Below are positions 29,144-39,664 of a stretch of 64,000 nucleotides of DNA, piece by piece. Below the pieces are notes generated by a model that made no database searches, was not told the origin of the DNA, and saw only the letters and a program-made list of their open reading frames with translations. A program made the translations under genes and the position numbers. The stretch's first letter is position 1; each line of letters starts with the position of its first letter. This DNA comes from Aquisalinus flavus (GTDB lineage: Bacteria > Pseudomonadota > Alphaproteobacteria > Caulobacterales > Parvularculaceae): the NCBI RefSeq assembly GCF_022559625.1, contig NZ_CP042288.1, positions 1,202,409-1,266,408 of the forward strand, read 5' to 3'.

Positions 29144-29890
29144 ATGTTGACCGCCAAGCAGCGCGAACTGCTCGTTTTCATCAACCAGCGTATCCGCGAG
29201 AGCGGGGTCTCGCCCTCGTTCGACGAGATGAAGGAGGCGCTGGACCTGAAATCCAAGTCAGGCATTCACCGCCTGATCACGGCGCTGGAGGAGCGCGGCT
29301 TCATCCGCCGCCTGCCGCACCGGGCGCGCGCACTCGAGATCCTCCGCCTGCCTGACGATGTCAGCCAGCACGATATCCGCGCCCGTGGCTTCTCGCCGGA
29401 GGTGATCGAGGGGTCCGCCGGCCAGATGAAGGCACCCATGAACGCAAAAGGGGGCTCGGCCGCCAGGCCGGGCAATGTCGCCTCGGTCGCGCCGGCCGCC
29501 AATGATGGCGTGGAAGAGATTTCCGTGCTCGGGCGCATCGCTGCCGGCACGCCGATCGAAGCCATTCAGCACGAGCAGGACCGGTTTTCCGTGCCCCGTT
29601 CCATGCTGCGTTCTGGCGAGCATTTCGCCCTTGAGGTCCAGGGCGATTCCATGATCGACGCCGGTATCCACGATGGCGATATCGTGCTCATCCAGCGAGC
29701 AGATGACGCCATGTCCGGCGACATCGTCGTTGCCCTTGTCGATGACGAGGAAGCGACCCTGAAACGCCTGCGCAAGAAAGGCGCATCGATCGCGCTTGAG
29801 GCGGCAAACCCGCTCTACGAGACCCGTATTTTCGGCCCGAACCGGGTCAAGGTTCAGGGCAAGCTGGTCGGTCTGCTGCGCCAGTACTGA
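29144..29890 (+). CDS. lexA: LexA repressor
   Basis: This SOS-response repressor/autoprotease has 248 residues from the ATG at 29144, with GGAAAGGAA upstream; an in-frame GTG/ATG further upstream is inside the operator region. The N-terminal winged helix (1-68) includes [20 protein letters not shown]. The cleavage bond is Ala134-Gly135 (RIAAGTP). The catalytic dyad is Ser169 (QGDSMID) and Lys207 (ATLKRL). The hinge (about 75-120) is long, as in other alphaproteobacterial LexA. A perfect SOS box precedes it. Confidence 0.97.
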   Translation: MLTAKQRELLVFINQRIRESGVSPSFDEMKEALDLKSKSGIHRLITALEERGFIRRLPHRARALEILRLPDDVSQHDIRARGFSPEVIEGSAGQMKAPMNAKGGSAARPGNVASVAPAANDGVEEISVLGRIAAGTPIEAIQHEQDRFSVPRSMLRSGEHFALEVQGDSMIDAGIHDGDIVLIQRADDAMSGDIVVALVDDEEATLKRLRKKGASIALEAANPLYETRIFGPNRVKVQGKLVGLLRQY

Positions 29891-29910
29891 GGTCGCGGCG
29901 GATCAGGGCA

Positions 29911-32124
29911 TCACCCGACGCCGCCGGCGGTCCATGGCCTTGTCCCCCTGGCCGCGCGATTGGTGCGCAACGTCACGCGGCCGTTGCGATCGATGGTGAT
30001 CGCCAGCGTGCCGTCACGGGCGATCTGGCCAGTTTCGATCAAGCGCGCACGGCATCTGCCGGCGCGATCCTGTGCAACCGGATAGCGGGCGATGACCAGC
30101 TGCGCCATGCCGCAATCCTCGGCAAGGGTCAGCGGCGTGTCCGAGATGGCAATGGTCTGGTCCTCGATGCGCAGCACACAGCCGGTTTGATCGCAGGCTG
30201 AGCCCCTGCCGTCACGCGCCAGTTCCGGTACGGTCGCCACGTCGCGCAGATCATCACTCTGTCCGGCCTTGGTGAGCCAGACCCCCGCAGCGAACCGTTC
30301 CCGGTTGCGATTCAGCAGCACGGTTTCGCCATCCAGCCTGAAAGCGATGTTGGCGGCATCAGGCGCGATCAGCAGATGCGGCTGCGGGCTATGCCCGCCC
30401 AGCAGGAACCCCGCTAGAACCATCACAAGCCCGCCATAACGCAGCGCGGTCTTCATCAGGCAAAGCACGAGCCCGCCGGCGATGACGGTCAGAAAGCCGG
30501 AAAGGTTCATCTGTGCGACATGGACCAGTGCACCCGGCCAGCCGGAAACCATGGTGGCGATGTCGATAACGAGACCGACGCCGAAGGCCATCACCTGCCA
30601 CGCGATCCAGTCGAGTCCGACCGGCATTAGCACCAGCCCCATGATCGCGGCAGGCATGATGACGAAGCCCATGATCGGCATCGCCAGAAGATTCCCGGCT
30701 AGGCCGTAGGCAGCGATGCGGTTGAAGTGGAAGATCGCAAACGGGCCCGTCGCCCAGCCCGCCAGAACGCTGGTCATGGCCAGCCCCGCCGTGTACCGCC
30801 ATGCGCCCCCGAGAGGACCGGCCAGTTTACTCTCCGCGAGCGGATCATATGGCTTGTCCAATTGCCGCTTTTGCCACCACTCATAGGCGGCGATCAGCAC
30901 CGTCACCGCCGCAAAGGACATCTGGAAGCCCGCCTGGAACAAGGCTTCTGGCCGTAGCACCAGGATCAGCGTTGCCGCAATCGCGACATTGCGCAGCGAC
31001 AGCGCGCGCCGGTCGATCAGGATGGCGACAAAGAAAATCCCGGCCATGATGTAGGCCCGCTGCGTCGACCACGCTGCACCCGAGATCAGCAGGTAAGCCG
31101 TTGCGCCCAGCAATGCCGCCGCTGCCGCCCATTTCTTGACCGGGTAATGCAGCGCCAGATATTCGCTCTGGACCAGCAGGAAACGGATGACGAAGAACAA
31201 CAGCCCGGCCGCCAGTCCCATGTGCAGCCCCGAGATCGCCAGCAGATGCGCAAGCCCTGCATCCCTCAGCGCCGCTTCGGTCTGCGGTGGCACAGCATCG
31301 CGTTTGCCAGTGACCAGCGCAACGCAAACCGCCGCGACTGCAGGGCGATCCGGTCCGATCGCCTCGGTAATCCGGCGTCCCAGCGCCAGCCGCAACGACT
31401 CGATACGATGGCCCGTTGTAGGCTCGCCGGCCGTCAAGACTCGCGGTGTGGACACGGCGAATCCGACCGCGCCGATGCGTTCGAAATAGAGCTGGCGGGC
31501 AAAATCATACGCCCCCGGCGCGACCGGCGCGGGCGGCGGCGACAGATTGCCCCTGAGCGCGATCACATCTCCCGGCGCCGCCGCGAAGCCGTCACCGCGC
31601 CAGGTGAGCCGCACGCGCGCTGGCATCACATCGGCCTCAAGGTCACCAAGCTGCGATGGCGCGATGATCATGCGCCGCCCGTCAGGCCCCTCCTCGACCT
31701 CGAGCAACAAGCCTTCGATATCGACAAAGCCGGTCTCCACCGTCAGCACTGGCGCAGCGACCATTTGGGTCCGGATCATCGCCAGCATGAACCCGGCGGT
31801 GACCGTGATGATGGCGATTAAAATTATCCCCGCACCGGAAGGCCATGCGTACAAATACCGCCAACCCAAGGCGATCGCGACAAGGCACGCCCCGCCCGCG
31901 AGGACGCGCCGGAACGGCGGCTCAACCGGTAAGGAGAAATAAATGCCGATACCCACGGCCAGGAAGACCGGCACCCAGAGGAACCGGTTCGTCCGCTCGG
32001 CCCGGATCATACCTGCCAGACGCGCCAGCACACGCTGGCCGAAAGCCTGCCAGGCGACCCGCCTGCCTCTTTTCCGGCGGGCGGCTTGAGTTTCCTGAAT
32101 GAACGCCGTAGCTCTAGCCCCCAT
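29911..32124 (-). CDS. ComEC/Rec2 family competence-type membrane protein
   Basis: A protein of about 737 residues. Hydrophobic segments at the N-terminus are followed by an OB-like DUF4131 region and then the Competence domain, with the hallmark GLAHLLAISGLHMGLAAG and TQRAYIMAGIFFVAI. The C-terminal part has no metallo-beta-lactamase zinc motif. In competent bacteria this family forms the inner-membrane DNA channel. A ComEC gene beside lexA and gltX is standard in Alphaproteobacteria. The start is uncertain: ATG 32124 was chosen, while ATG 32160 or a start after 32010 is possible. Confidence 0.88.
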   Translation of the reverse strand: MGARATAFIQETQAARRKRGRRVAWQAFGQRVLARLAGMIRAERTNRFLWVPVFLAVGIGIYFSLPVEPPFRRVLAGGACLVAIALGWRYLYAWPSGAGIILIAIITVTAGFMLAMIRTQMVAAPVLTVETGFVDIEGLLLEVEEGPDGRRMIIAPSQLGDLEADVMPARVRLTWRGDGFAAAPGDVIALRGNLSPPPAPVAPGAYDFARQLYFERIGAVGFAVSTPRVLTAGEPTTGHRIESLRLALGRRITEAIGPDRPAVAAVCVALVTGKRDAVPPQTEAALRDAGLAHLLAISGLHMGLAAGLLFFVIRFLLVQSEYLALHYPVKKWAAAAALLGATAYLLISGAAWSTQRAYIMAGIFFVAILIDRRALSLRNVAIAATLILVLRPEALFQAGFQMSFAAVTVLIAAYEWWQKRQLDKPYDPLAESKLAGPLGGAWRYTAGLAMTSVLAGWATGPFAIFHFNRIAAYGLAGNLLAMPIMGFVIMPAAIMGLVLMPVGLDWIAWQVMAFGVGLVIDIATMVSGWPGALVHVAQMNLSGFLTVIAGGLVLCLMKTALRYGGLVMVLAGFLLGGHSPQPHLLIAPDAANIAFRLDGETVLLNRNRERFAAGVWLTKAGQSDDLRDVATVPELARDGRGSACDQTGCVLRIEDQTIAISDTPLTLAEDCGMAQLVIARYPVAQDRAGRCRARLIETGQIARDGTLAITIDRNGRVTLRTNRAARGTRPWTAGGVG

Positions 32125-32211
32125 CAGCGTGTTAATGCCCCCACATATCAGGCAACGCATTCCAGGCAACGCCCTCCCGCAACCAATCCAGGAAGGACAG
32201 GTTACAGACCG

Positions 32212-33615
32212 ATGAGCCGACAGATCGTTACCCGCTTTGCGCCATCACCGACTGGATATTTGCACATTGGCGGCGCCAGGACAGCCCTTTTCAACTGGCT
32301 TTATGCACGGGGCAAGGTTGCCGGCGGCAATGGCAGGTTCCTGCTACGCATCGAGGACACTGACCGCAGCCGCCATAATGAAGGCGCTGTAGCGGCCATT
32401 CTCGACGGCCTGTCATGGCTTGGTCTCGACTGGGACGGAGAGCCGATCTCGCAGTTCGAGCGCGCGCCGCGCCATGCCGAGATCGCCAATCAGTTGCTCG
32501 AGCAGGGCCGCGCCTATCGCTGCTGGCTTGCCGGTGATGACCTGAACGCGGCCCGCGAGGACGCCAGGTCCGCTGGCAGGCGCTTCGAGAGCCCGTGGCG
32601 GGATGCGACCGGCGGCTTTCCTGAGGGCCCCTATTCGATCCGGCTGAAGGCGCCACGCACCGGCGAAACGCTGGTCAAGGATCTGATCCAGGGCGATGTC
32701 CGTTTCCCGGCAGAGGCAATGGACGACATGGTCATGCTGCGCTCGGACGGCACGCCGACCTATATGCTCGCGGTCGTCGTCGACGACCATGACATGGACA
32801 TTACCCATGTGATCCGCGGCGACGACCACCTCGTCAATGCCGGGCGCCAGCAGCAGCTCTATCAGGCGCTGGACTGGGATGTCCCGGCCTTCGCGCATGT
32901 GCCGCTGATCCACGGCCAGGATGGCGCCAAGCTGTCCAAACGCCACGGGGCCCTCGGCGTCGAGGCCTATCGCGACCTGGGCTACACGCCGGAGGGACTG
33001 GGCAACTACCTCCTGCGCCTTGGCTGGTCCCATGGCGATGACGAGATCATCCCGATGGAAAAGGCAAAGGAGTGGTTCGATGTCACCGACATCAACAAGG
33101 CACCCTCCCGGCTCGACACCGACAAGCTGAACCATGTCAACGCGCACTATCTGCACCAGATGGACGATGCGGCGATGATCACGGCTGCCGAGCCGTTCCT
33201 CGCCGGCATCGCGGTAACGGACGCCCTCAAGCTGCGTTTGCAGCGCGCTGCGCCGTTCCTGAAGGAGCGCATGCAAACCTTCGCCGACATCGCCGATGTC
33301 GCCAGATTCGTGACCATAGAGCGCCCTCTTGATGTCTCTGGAAAGTCCGGCAAGCCCCTGAAAAAGGAGGGTGTTTCAGAGACTCTTCAGGAGATCACCG
33401 AGCGGCTTGACGCCATCGGCGATTGGCAGGAAGACAGGCTCGAGCAGGCACTCAAGGACTATGCCGAGGAAAAGGGTGTCGGTTTCGGTCAGGTTGGACC
33501 GCCACTGCGCGCGGCCCTGACGGCCGGCCATCCCTCGCCGTCTCTTGGCCAGGTTCTCTATGCTCTCGGCAGGGATGAGTCCCTCGCCCGGATCAGGGAC
33601 CAGGTCACCGGTTAG
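32212..33615 (+). CDS. gltX: Glutamate--tRNA ligase
   Basis: This class I aminoacyl-tRNA synthetase has 467 residues from the ATG at 32212 (MSRQIVTRFAPSPTGYLHIG, the HIGH-type motif). The in-frame extension to 32086 overlaps the comEC 5' end and is not used. The KMSKS-type signature appears as KLSKRHGA. Further landmarks are LRIEDTDRSR and RGDDHLVNAGRQQQLYQAL. Whether it discriminates tRNA-Glu from tRNA-Gln cannot be told here. Confidence 0.96.
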   Translation: MSRQIVTRFAPSPTGYLHIGGARTALFNWLYARGKVAGGNGRFLLRIEDTDRSRHNEGAVAAILDGLSWLGLDWDGEPISQFERAPRHAEIANQLLEQGRAYRCWLAGDDLNAAREDARSAGRRFESPWRDATGGFPEGPYSIRLKAPRTGETLVKDLIQGDVRFPAEAMDDMVMLRSDGTPTYMLAVVVDDHDMDITHVIRGDDHLVNAGRQQQLYQALDWDVPAFAHVPLIHGQDGAKLSKRHGALGVEAYRDLGYTPEGLGNYLLRLGWSHGDDEIIPMEKAKEWFDVTDINKAPSRLDTDKLNHVNAHYLHQMDDAAMITAAEPFLAGIAVTDALKLRLQRAAPFLKERMQTFADIADVARFVTIERPLDVSGKSGKPLKKEGVSETLQEITERLDAIGDWQEDRLEQALKDYAEEKGVGFGQVGPPLRAALTAGHPSPSLGQVLYALGRDESLARIRDQVTG

Positions 33616-33728
33616 GGGACGTCTCAGGCAACTGCGTCAAATCTCATTACCGGGCTGGATATATTTGTAACAGGCCCTATTATCCGGCCAACATTCCAGG
33701 AATTTTGCATCGCACAACGGAGTAGACC

Positions 33729-35033
33729 ATGGATAGCAATCTTACGCCCAATGGCGACGTTATTTTCAAGATTAATGACAAGGAATTGACACTACCTGTC
33801 TACAGCGGCACCCACGGCCCGGACGTTGTCGACATCAGCAAGTTCTACAAAGACAGCGGCATGTTCACACTCGACCCGGGTTTCACGTCCACGGCGAGCT
33901 GCGAATCGCACATCACCTTCATCGATGGCGACGAAGGCACCCTGCTCTATCGCGGCTATCCGATCGACGAGCTGGCGGAGAATTCCGACTTCATCGAGGT
34001 CGCCTATCTGCTGCTGTCCGGTGAATTGCCAGACGAAGGACAGTATGCCGGCTTCAAGGATGACATCACCTATCACACCATGGTGCATGAGCACTTCAAG
34101 CAGTTCTATGACGGCTTCCGCCGCGATGCCCATCCAATGGCGATCATGTGCGGCGTCGTTGGCGCCCTGTCCGCCTTCTATCACGACTCAACCGACATCC
34201 ACGATCCGGAGCAGCGCAAGATCGCCTCGCACCGCATGATCGCGAAGATGCCGACCATCGCCGCCATGGCGCATAAATATTGCGTCGGCCAGCCTTTCGT
34301 CACGCCGCGCAACGAACTGAGCTACACCGAGAACTTCCTGCGCATGTGCTTCTCGGTCCCGGCTGAGGATTACGAGGTCAACAAGACGCTGGCGAGCGCG
34401 CTCGACAAGATCTTCATCCTGCATATGGACCATGAGCAGAACGCGTCGACCTCGACCGTGCGTCTTGCCGGGTCCTCCGGCGCCAATCCATTTGCCTGCA
34501 TCGCTGCCGGTATTGCCTGCCTGTGGGGCCCGGCCCATGGCGGCGCCAATGAGGCCGCCCTCAAAATGCTGCAGGAGATCGGCACAAAAGATCGCATCCC
34601 GGAATATATCGAGAAGGCGAAGGACAAGTCCGACCCGTTCCGCCTCATGGGCTTCGGTCACCGCGTCTACAAGAATTACGATCCGCGCGCCAAGGTCATG
34701 CAGAAGGCCTGTCACGAGGTTCTCGACGCTCTCGACATCAAGGACGATCCGCTGCTGGAAGTGGCCATGGAACTGGAGCGAATCGCGCTCGAGGACGAAT
34801 ACTTTATCGAGAAGAAGCTTTATCCCAATATCGACTTCTATTCCGGCATCACGCTGAAGGCGATGGGCTTCCCGACGTCCATGTTTACCGTCCTTTTCGC
34901 CGTCGCCCGGACGGTGGGCTGGATCGCCCAGTGGCAGGAAATGCTGGAAGATCCGAACCAGCGCATCGGCCGCCCGCGCCAGATCTATACCGGCGCCGCC
35001 AAACGCAGCTTCGTCGCTCGCGACGATCGCTAG
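33729..35033 (+). CDS. gltA: Citrate synthase
   Basis: This enzyme enters acetyl-CoA into the TCA cycle. The 434 residues fit the type II, Gram-negative hexameric form. Landmarks are [53 protein letters not shown], the catalytic [15 protein letters not shown] and [15 protein letters not shown] precedes the ATG by six bases. It converges on lpxB across a palindromic intergenic element. Confidence 0.98.
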   Translation: MDSNLTPNGDVIFKINDKELTLPVYSGTHGPDVVDISKFYKDSGMFTLDPGFTSTASCESHITFIDGDEGTLLYRGYPIDELAENSDFIEVAYLLLSGELPDEGQYAGFKDDITYHTMVHEHFKQFYDGFRRDAHPMAIMCGVVGALSAFYHDSTDIHDPEQRKIASHRMIAKMPTIAAMAHKYCVGQPFVTPRNELSYTENFLRMCFSVPAEDYEVNKTLASALDKIFILHMDHEQNASTSTVRLAGSSGANPFACIAAGIACLWGPAHGGANEAALKMLQEIGTKDRIPEYIEKAKDKSDPFRLMGFGHRVYKNYDPRAKVMQKACHEVLDALDIKDDPLLEVAMELERIALEDEYFIEKKLYPNIDFYSGITLKAMGFPTSMFTVLFAVARTVGWIAQWQEMLEDPNQRIGRPRQIYTGAAKRSFVARDDR

Positions 35034-35041
35034 ATCAACCG

Positions 35042-35134
35042 GCGTTCAAATTGAATCATTTTGAACGCAGAAATTCGATCTATTTCAAAGGCGTAGAGCA
35101 TCTTTTTACGCCCGGTCGCCCGCAAGATGCTCTA
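35042..35134. repeat. Two palindromes between convergent gltA and lpxB
   Basis: GCGTTCAAA (35042-35050) pairs with TTTGAACGC (35060-35068), and TAGAGCATCTT (35094-35104) pairs perfectly with AAGATGCTCTA (35124-35134), which overlaps the lpxB stop. The TAGAGC...GCTCTA and TTGAATCATTTTGAA style is reminiscent of intergenic palindromes common in Alphaproteobacteria (from memory). The element probably acts as a two-way terminator for the converging genes. Confidence 0.6.
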
Positions 35135-36304
35135 GGACTTTCTGGCGGCGAGACGCAGGACTGCTTCGGCAGCGCGTGCCGCCGCCGGTTTGTCACTGAG
35201 ACCGAGCTTCGGCAGAAAATCATCGAAAGCCGTCAGCTGCAGCTGGCGGCTTTCGTCATGGGTCAGCACCCGTGTCACTTCCTCGGCCAGCATCGCCCCC
35301 GTACAGTCATTCTGCAGCAGCTCGGGGATGATCTCGCGCTGGGCGGCGATATTCAGGATAGAGACATAATCCGATATCATCACCCGCTGCGCCCAGTAAT
35401 AGGTCAGCTCGTCGACGCGATAGGCGACCACCATCGGCGTGCGGGCAATGGCAAGTTCCGTCGAAACCGTTCCTGATGCCGCCATTGCCGCATCGGCGGC
35501 CCGGAACACGCTGAACCGGTCCTCCGGCGAGGCGTACAGAACCAGATCCTCGACCGGGGCGAACAAGTCGCGCGTCAATGGCTCTACGGAGGGCACCGGC
35601 GTCATGACGAATTTCAGGTCCGGCATCTGCGCATGCAACAGGCGGATGGCATCACAGAACGGATCGGCCAGCCGGGTCACTTCACCCCGGCGGCTGCCGG
35701 GCAGAACCAGCAGGAGCGGATCGTCAACAAGGCCGTTGGCTTGCCGCCAGCCTTTCGGATCACCCGCCTGGCGAGCGGCCCGCTCGAAATTCGGATTACC
35801 GACAAATTCCGCTGCCACGCCCTCCCGCTCGAAATAGGCGGGCTCGAACGGCAGCAGGGTCAGCACGGCGTCGAAATACTGCTTCACGAAGTCGACCCGC
35901 TGCGGCCGCGAGGCCCAGACTTGCGGCGCAGCGTATTTCACGACCAGCGTATCCGGCGCGTAATGCTTCATGCGCTTGGCGCCAATGCGGCTGAAGGTCC
36001 AGCCATCAATGAAGATCGCAATATCGGCCCTTTCCCTCGCGGCAAGCTCGGCAAGGTCCCTTGCCCGCTTCATGCCTTCGGGGATGGCGCCGATCACATC
36101 GGTGAACCCGACAACCGAAAAGGCATCGATCGGAAAAGCGCTCTCGAACCCGGCCTTCGACATCTGCTCGCCACCACAGCCAAAAAACCGTGTTCCGTCA
36201 GGCGCACGCTGCTTCAGTTCGGCATAAAGGGCCGCGCCAAGACTGTCGCCCGACGGCTCAACCGCGGCCAGCATGATCGTCAGCGGTCTGTCGGGCGTGA
36301 TCAC
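35132..36304 (-). CDS. lpxB: Lipid-A-disaccharide synthase
   Basis: LpxB joins UDP-diacylglucosamine and lipid X. It has 390 residues from a GTG at 36304, preceded by GAGGG at six bases and lying eight bases after the lpxI stop; the open frame continues to 36367 but would overlap lpxI. Landmarks are LAAVEPSGDSLGAALYAELK, FFGCGGEQMSKAGFES, YAAPQVWASRPQRV, PGSRRGEV and ASGTVSTELAIARTPMVVAY. It ends the bamA-to-lpxB lipid A cluster. Confidence 0.95.
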   Translation of the reverse strand: MITPDRPLTIMLAAVEPSGDSLGAALYAELKQRAPDGTRFFGCGGEQMSKAGFESAFPIDAFSVVGFTDVIGAIPEGMKRARDLAELAARERADIAIFIDGWTFSRIGAKRMKHYAPDTLVVKYAAPQVWASRPQRVDFVKQYFDAVLTLLPFEPAYFEREGVAAEFVGNPNFERAARQAGDPKGWRQANGLVDDPLLLVLPGSRRGEVTRLADPFCDAIRLLHAQMPDLKFVMTPVPSVEPLTRDLFAPVEDLVLYASPEDRFSVFRAADAAMAASGTVSTELAIARTPMVVAYRVDELTYYWAQRVMISDYVSILNIAAQREIIPELLQNDCTGAMLAEEVTRVLTHDESRQLQLTAFDDFLPKLGLSDKPAAARAAEAVLRLAARKS

Positions 36305-36311
36305 TTGGCCC

Positions 36312-37181
36312 TCATCGTGGTTCCAGGTCTTCACCAGTAAATCCGTACACGAAGAGGCCGCTTTCATCGGCAGCGGCAGCGACCTCTTCCCGGTCGATGA
36401 TCAAGCCTGCCTCCGCCTCGATCGCGATTCCGGCTAGTCCCGCTGCGGCGGCATTGCGGACGGTCTCGATCCCGATGGTCGGCAGGTCGACCCGCAATTC
36501 CTGTCCGGGCTTCGGCCGCTTCAGCAACACGCCGCGACGGCCGATCTCCTCGTCAGGTTCATAGCCGCGCATGTCTTCCGGCAGGGAGGCGCAGCGCTTG
36601 AGCATGGCATCGGTGCCCTCTGCCGCTTCGATCGCCAGCACATGGCCATTGCGCACGACCGCCGCCTGGCCAATGTCGAAACGTCCGAGCGCCTTTACCA
36701 CCTGCGCAGCCTTGGCCAGATCATTGAGATCGCGGTCGGATGGCGCCAGCTTACCGATGGTCCCGGCCGGTGCGAACAGATTCTCGGCCACTTCCTCGGC
36801 GCCGACGACGACGAACCCTTCGGCCTCGAACAGTTCGACCAGCGTGTTGAGCAGCGCCCCATCGCCACGGCGTGCCGCGGCTATGACCTTGGGCAGCAGC
36901 GCTGCCGCGCGCCAGTCAGGCTTCAACTGCGCGAAGTTCGGCCGGGAGACAATACCTGCCATCACGACCGCATCGCATCCCTGTTCCTTCAGCACCCGGA
37001 CGAGCTTGCCGAATTCGGCGATATAGACGACCTCGCCATCATAGGCATCGAGGGCTTCGTCGGTATAGCCTTTCAGGCGGATGACGTAATAGGGGCTGGC
37101 CGTCGTCTCGCAAGATCGCGCCAGCCTGATCGGCAAATTGCCGCCGCCCGCGATGATTCCGAGTTTCGTCCAGCGCTTCAT
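36312..37181 (-). CDS. lpxI: UDP-2,3-diacylglucosamine pyrophosphatase LpxI
   Basis: LpxI is the alphaproteobacterial replacement for LpxH, hydrolysing UDP-2,3-diacylglucosamine to lipid X. The 289 residues are typical. Landmarks are LGIIAGGGNLPIRLARSC, GYTDEALD, VMAGIVSRPNFAQLKPD, RGDGALLNTLVELFE and the C-terminal GLAGIAIEAEAGLIIDRE. It starts three bases after the lpxA stop and sits between lpxA and lpxB in the expected order. Confidence 0.95.
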   Translation of the reverse strand: MKRWTKLGIIAGGGNLPIRLARSCETTASPYYVIRLKGYTDEALDAYDGEVVYIAEFGKLVRVLKEQGCDAVVMAGIVSRPNFAQLKPDWRAAALLPKVIAAARRGDGALLNTLVELFEAEGFVVVGAEEVAENLFAPAGTIGKLAPSDRDLNDLAKAAQVVKALGRFDIGQAAVVRNGHVLAIEAAEGTDAMLKRCASLPEDMRGYEPDEEIGRRGVLLKRPKPGQELRVDLPTIGIETVRNAAAAGLAGIAIEAEAGLIIDREEVAAAADESGLFVYGFTGEDLEPR

Positions 37182-37184
37182 CGG

Positions 37185-37973
37185 CTAGCCTTTCGGGGTG
37201 CACAGAGCGCGGGAAGAGTCCGCCTTCATGAACTCTATGATTGTCATGACTTCCTGCGAATGGGCGAACATGGCGGTCACGTCCTCGATACGCTCCTGCA
37301 AGGTCCCTTCACGGGCAAACAGCAGCCGATAGGCGGCACGAATATCGTGAATTACCTGACGGGACGTGCCGCGCCGTTTCATGCCGACAATGTTCAGCCC
37401 TTCGAGCCGCGCGTGATTGCCGATAACCGACCCGTACGGAATGACGTCCATTGTCACCAGCGCCGCGGCGCCGACGAAGGAATAAATCCCCACACGGCAA
37501 TATTGGTGAACGGCCGATAGTCCGCCCATGAAAACGAAGTCGCTGACGATGACATGACCGCCCAGCGTGGCGTTGTTCGCCATGATGACATTATTGCCGA
37601 CAATACAGTCATGGGCGACATGGGTCGCTGCCATGAACAGGCAATTATCCCCGATGACCGTCTGGCCGCGACCGGACACGGTGCCGGGATTCATCGTGAC
37701 GTGTTCGCGCACGGTGTTGTTTCTGCCGATGATGAGCTTTGTGTCCTCTCCCTTGTAGCCGAGATGCTGCGGCGGTCCGCCGAGCACGGCAAAGGGGTGA
37801 ACGACGGTATTCTCGCCCAGATGCGTATTGCCCGTGAGCACGACATTCCCGAGCAGCTTGACGCCCTTGTCGAGGACCACATTGGGTCCGACCTGGCAAA
37901 ACGGGCCGATCTCGACATCGTCGGCGATCGACGCTGATGGATCGACTAGCGCAGTCTGGTGAATGGTCGCCAT
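37185..37973 (-). CDS. lpxA: UDP-N-acetylglucosamine acyltransferase
   Basis: This is the first step of lipid A synthesis. It is a 262-residue left-handed beta-helix of hexapeptide repeats (IADDVEIGPFCQVGPNVVLD and so on), with MAATHVAHDCIVGNNV containing the catalytic His and GLNIVGMKRRG before the C-terminal helical part. It is followed immediately by lpxI. Confidence 0.96.
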   Translation of the reverse strand: MATIHQTALVDPSASIADDVEIGPFCQVGPNVVLDKGVKLLGNVVLTGNTHLGENTVVHPFAVLGGPPQHLGYKGEDTKLIIGRNNTVREHVTMNPGTVSGRGQTVIGDNCLFMAATHVAHDCIVGNNVIMANNATLGGHVIVSDFVFMGGLSAVHQYCRVGIYSFVGAAALVTMDVIPYGSVIGNHARLEGLNIVGMKRRGTSRQVIHDIRAAYRLLFAREGTLQERIEDVTAMFAHSQEVMTIIEFMKADSSRALCTPKG

Positions 37974-38027
37974 ATAGGAATTCTTTCAGGAACAGGCCGG
38001 TCTGACCCGGCATTAGTCAGTGGGCGT

Positions 38028-38498
38028 TTACACGGGTGCCGTCAACATCGCGGCAAAGCTGGCTTCGCAGACAACCTTGCCATCGACCTCGACCCTGCCC
38101 TCGAACTTCCAGACAGGCGGGCGCTTGTGCGCGACACGGACATGGATATGCAATTGGTCGCCGGGCACAACGGGGCGGCGGAATTTCGCCTTCTCCACAC
38201 CCATGAACAGCACGATACGTTCACTCGTATCGAGATTCTCGACATGGGCGGTATAGGCCGCTGCCGTCTGCGCCATTGCCTCGATGATCAGTACACCCGG
38301 CATAACGGGCTTGGCCGGGAAATGCCCCTCGAAAAACGGCTCGTTTATCGTAACGTTCTTGATGCCGGTCCCGCCATTATCCCGCGTGATGTTGATGATG
38401 CGGTCGACCATCAGCATCGGATAACGGTGCGGCAATATCCTCATGATATCGGCAACCTGAAGCGGTTCGAGATAGTCTTGGATGTCCGTATCCGACAT
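38028..38498 (-). CDS. fabZ: 3-hydroxyacyl-[acyl-carrier-protein] dehydratase FabZ
   Basis: This 156-residue hot-dog fold dehydratase acts in fatty acid elongation. The catalytic His/Glu appear in ILPHRYPMLMVDR and PVMPGVLIIEAMAQTAAA, with FFEGHFPAKP between them. It starts eight bases after lpxD in the usual lpxD-fabZ-lpxA order. Confidence 0.97.
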   Translation of the reverse strand: MSDTDIQDYLEPLQVADIMRILPHRYPMLMVDRIINITRDNGGTGIKNVTINEPFFEGHFPAKPVMPGVLIIEAMAQTAAAYTAHVENLDTSERIVLFMGVEKAKFRRPVVPGDQLHIHVRVAHKRPPVWKFEGRVEVDGKVVCEASFAAMLTAPV

Positions 38499-38506
38499 GA
38501 TCTTTC

Positions 38507-39583
38507 CTATTCTTCGCCAGTCTGTTCTGGCACGTTTTTCACGGGATCCGTCTTTTTGGAGCCCGTTTTCGCCAGTTTCGTCAACGTCGCGATTTCCTTG
38601 AAATATTGGCGGGCCGGTTTGGCCGGCATTCCTGCCCAGGCCTCACCCGGCGGCACATCGCGCATCAGGGCCGACCGCGCATAGATCGTCGCCCCGGCGC
38701 CAATCGTGACATGGTCGCTCAACACGACCTGGCCACCAAGCATGGCCCCGTCTCCGATCACGCAGCTGCCGGAAATGCCACACATGCCAGCAAGGGCGCA
38801 ATTCTTCCCGATCACGACATTATGGGCGATCTGCGCAAGGTTATCTATCTTGGTATAGTCACCGATCTTCGTGTCAGCGAGGGCACCGCGATCGACCGTG
38901 GTGTTCGCGCCGATCTCGACTTCATCCCCGAGGATGACGCGGCCAAGCTGCGGCACGCGCAATTGCCGCCCTTCGTGGACGACAAATCCGAAGCCAAGCT
39001 CGCCAATGCGGGCGCCTGCCAGGATCCGGCAGCGCTCGCCGAAGATGGCGTGGGTGATCGAGACATGCGCCCCGATCCAGCAGCCTTTCCCCAGGATAAC
39101 TCCGGCTCCGATCACCGAATTGGCCCCGATCGTGCAGCCGTCGCCAATCTCGGCGCCATCGCCGATAATGGCGGAAGGATGGATCCGGCAATCGGCGCCA
39201 ATCGTGGCTTCGTCAGTGCCCGTCGGGACGATTGACGTCTCGGAAATCGACTCGTGCAGCGCCCCGGCGAGCAGGGCAAAGGATGCCCTGACATTGGCGC
39301 AGGCGATCAGTCCGGTCCTTTCGTGAAGCCCCGCCTCGCGCGCCGCATCCAGCAGCCGCTCAGGCAGCAGGCAGGCTGTCGGCGGATTGGTCGCAATACC
39401 CGCGAGCAGTTTGGCGTCACGAACGAACATGGCCGCACCATTGCGATCATCATCCTCGATGCCGCAAACATGGCTGATCGTCTGATCCATACGGCTATCC
39501 TCGACCACTGCGCCTTCGCAGAGCGCCGCGGCGCGGACGAGATCGACGGGATCAGCAGTGGTGAAAAAGCGTGAATCTGGCAT
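38507..39583 (-). CDS. lpxD: UDP-3-O-(3-hydroxyacyl)glucosamine N-acyltransferase
   Basis: This is the third enzyme of lipid A synthesis. The 358-residue protein has an N-terminal uridine-binding domain (1-115) followed by hexapeptide repeats ([38 protein letters not shown]). The catalytic-histidine region is [19 protein letters not shown]. The C-terminus ends in a charged, Lys-rich tail of about 25 residues. It follows a terminator hairpin after the OmpH/Skp gene, so it may have its own promoter. Confidence 0.96.
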   Translation of the reverse strand: MPDSRFFTTADPVDLVRAAALCEGAVVEDSRMDQTISHVCGIEDDDRNGAAMFVRDAKLLAGIATNPPTACLLPERLLDAAREAGLHERTGLIACANVRASFALLAGALHESISETSIVPTGTDEATIGADCRIHPSAIIGDGAEIGDGCTIGANSVIGAGVILGKGCWIGAHVSITHAIFGERCRILAGARIGELGFGFVVHEGRQLRVPQLGRVILGDEVEIGANTTVDRGALADTKIGDYTKIDNLAQIAHNVVIGKNCALAGMCGISGSCVIGDGAMLGGQVVLSDHVTIGAGATIYARSALMRDVPPGEAWAGMPAKPARQYFKEIATLTKLAKTGSKKTDPVKNVPEQTGEE

Positions 39584-39664
39584 GGATCATCCGTTGTTAC
39601 AGCAATTTTGATGGACGCCTGCGCGGTTTGTGTCAACCGGCAGTGCCGGGAGTATCGACAAACA

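Noticed and set aside
32086..32211. N-terminal extension of gltX
   Set aside because: The 42 extra residues have no synthetase similarity and overlap the 5' end of comEC. The HIGH-motif region begins immediately after the ATG at 32212.
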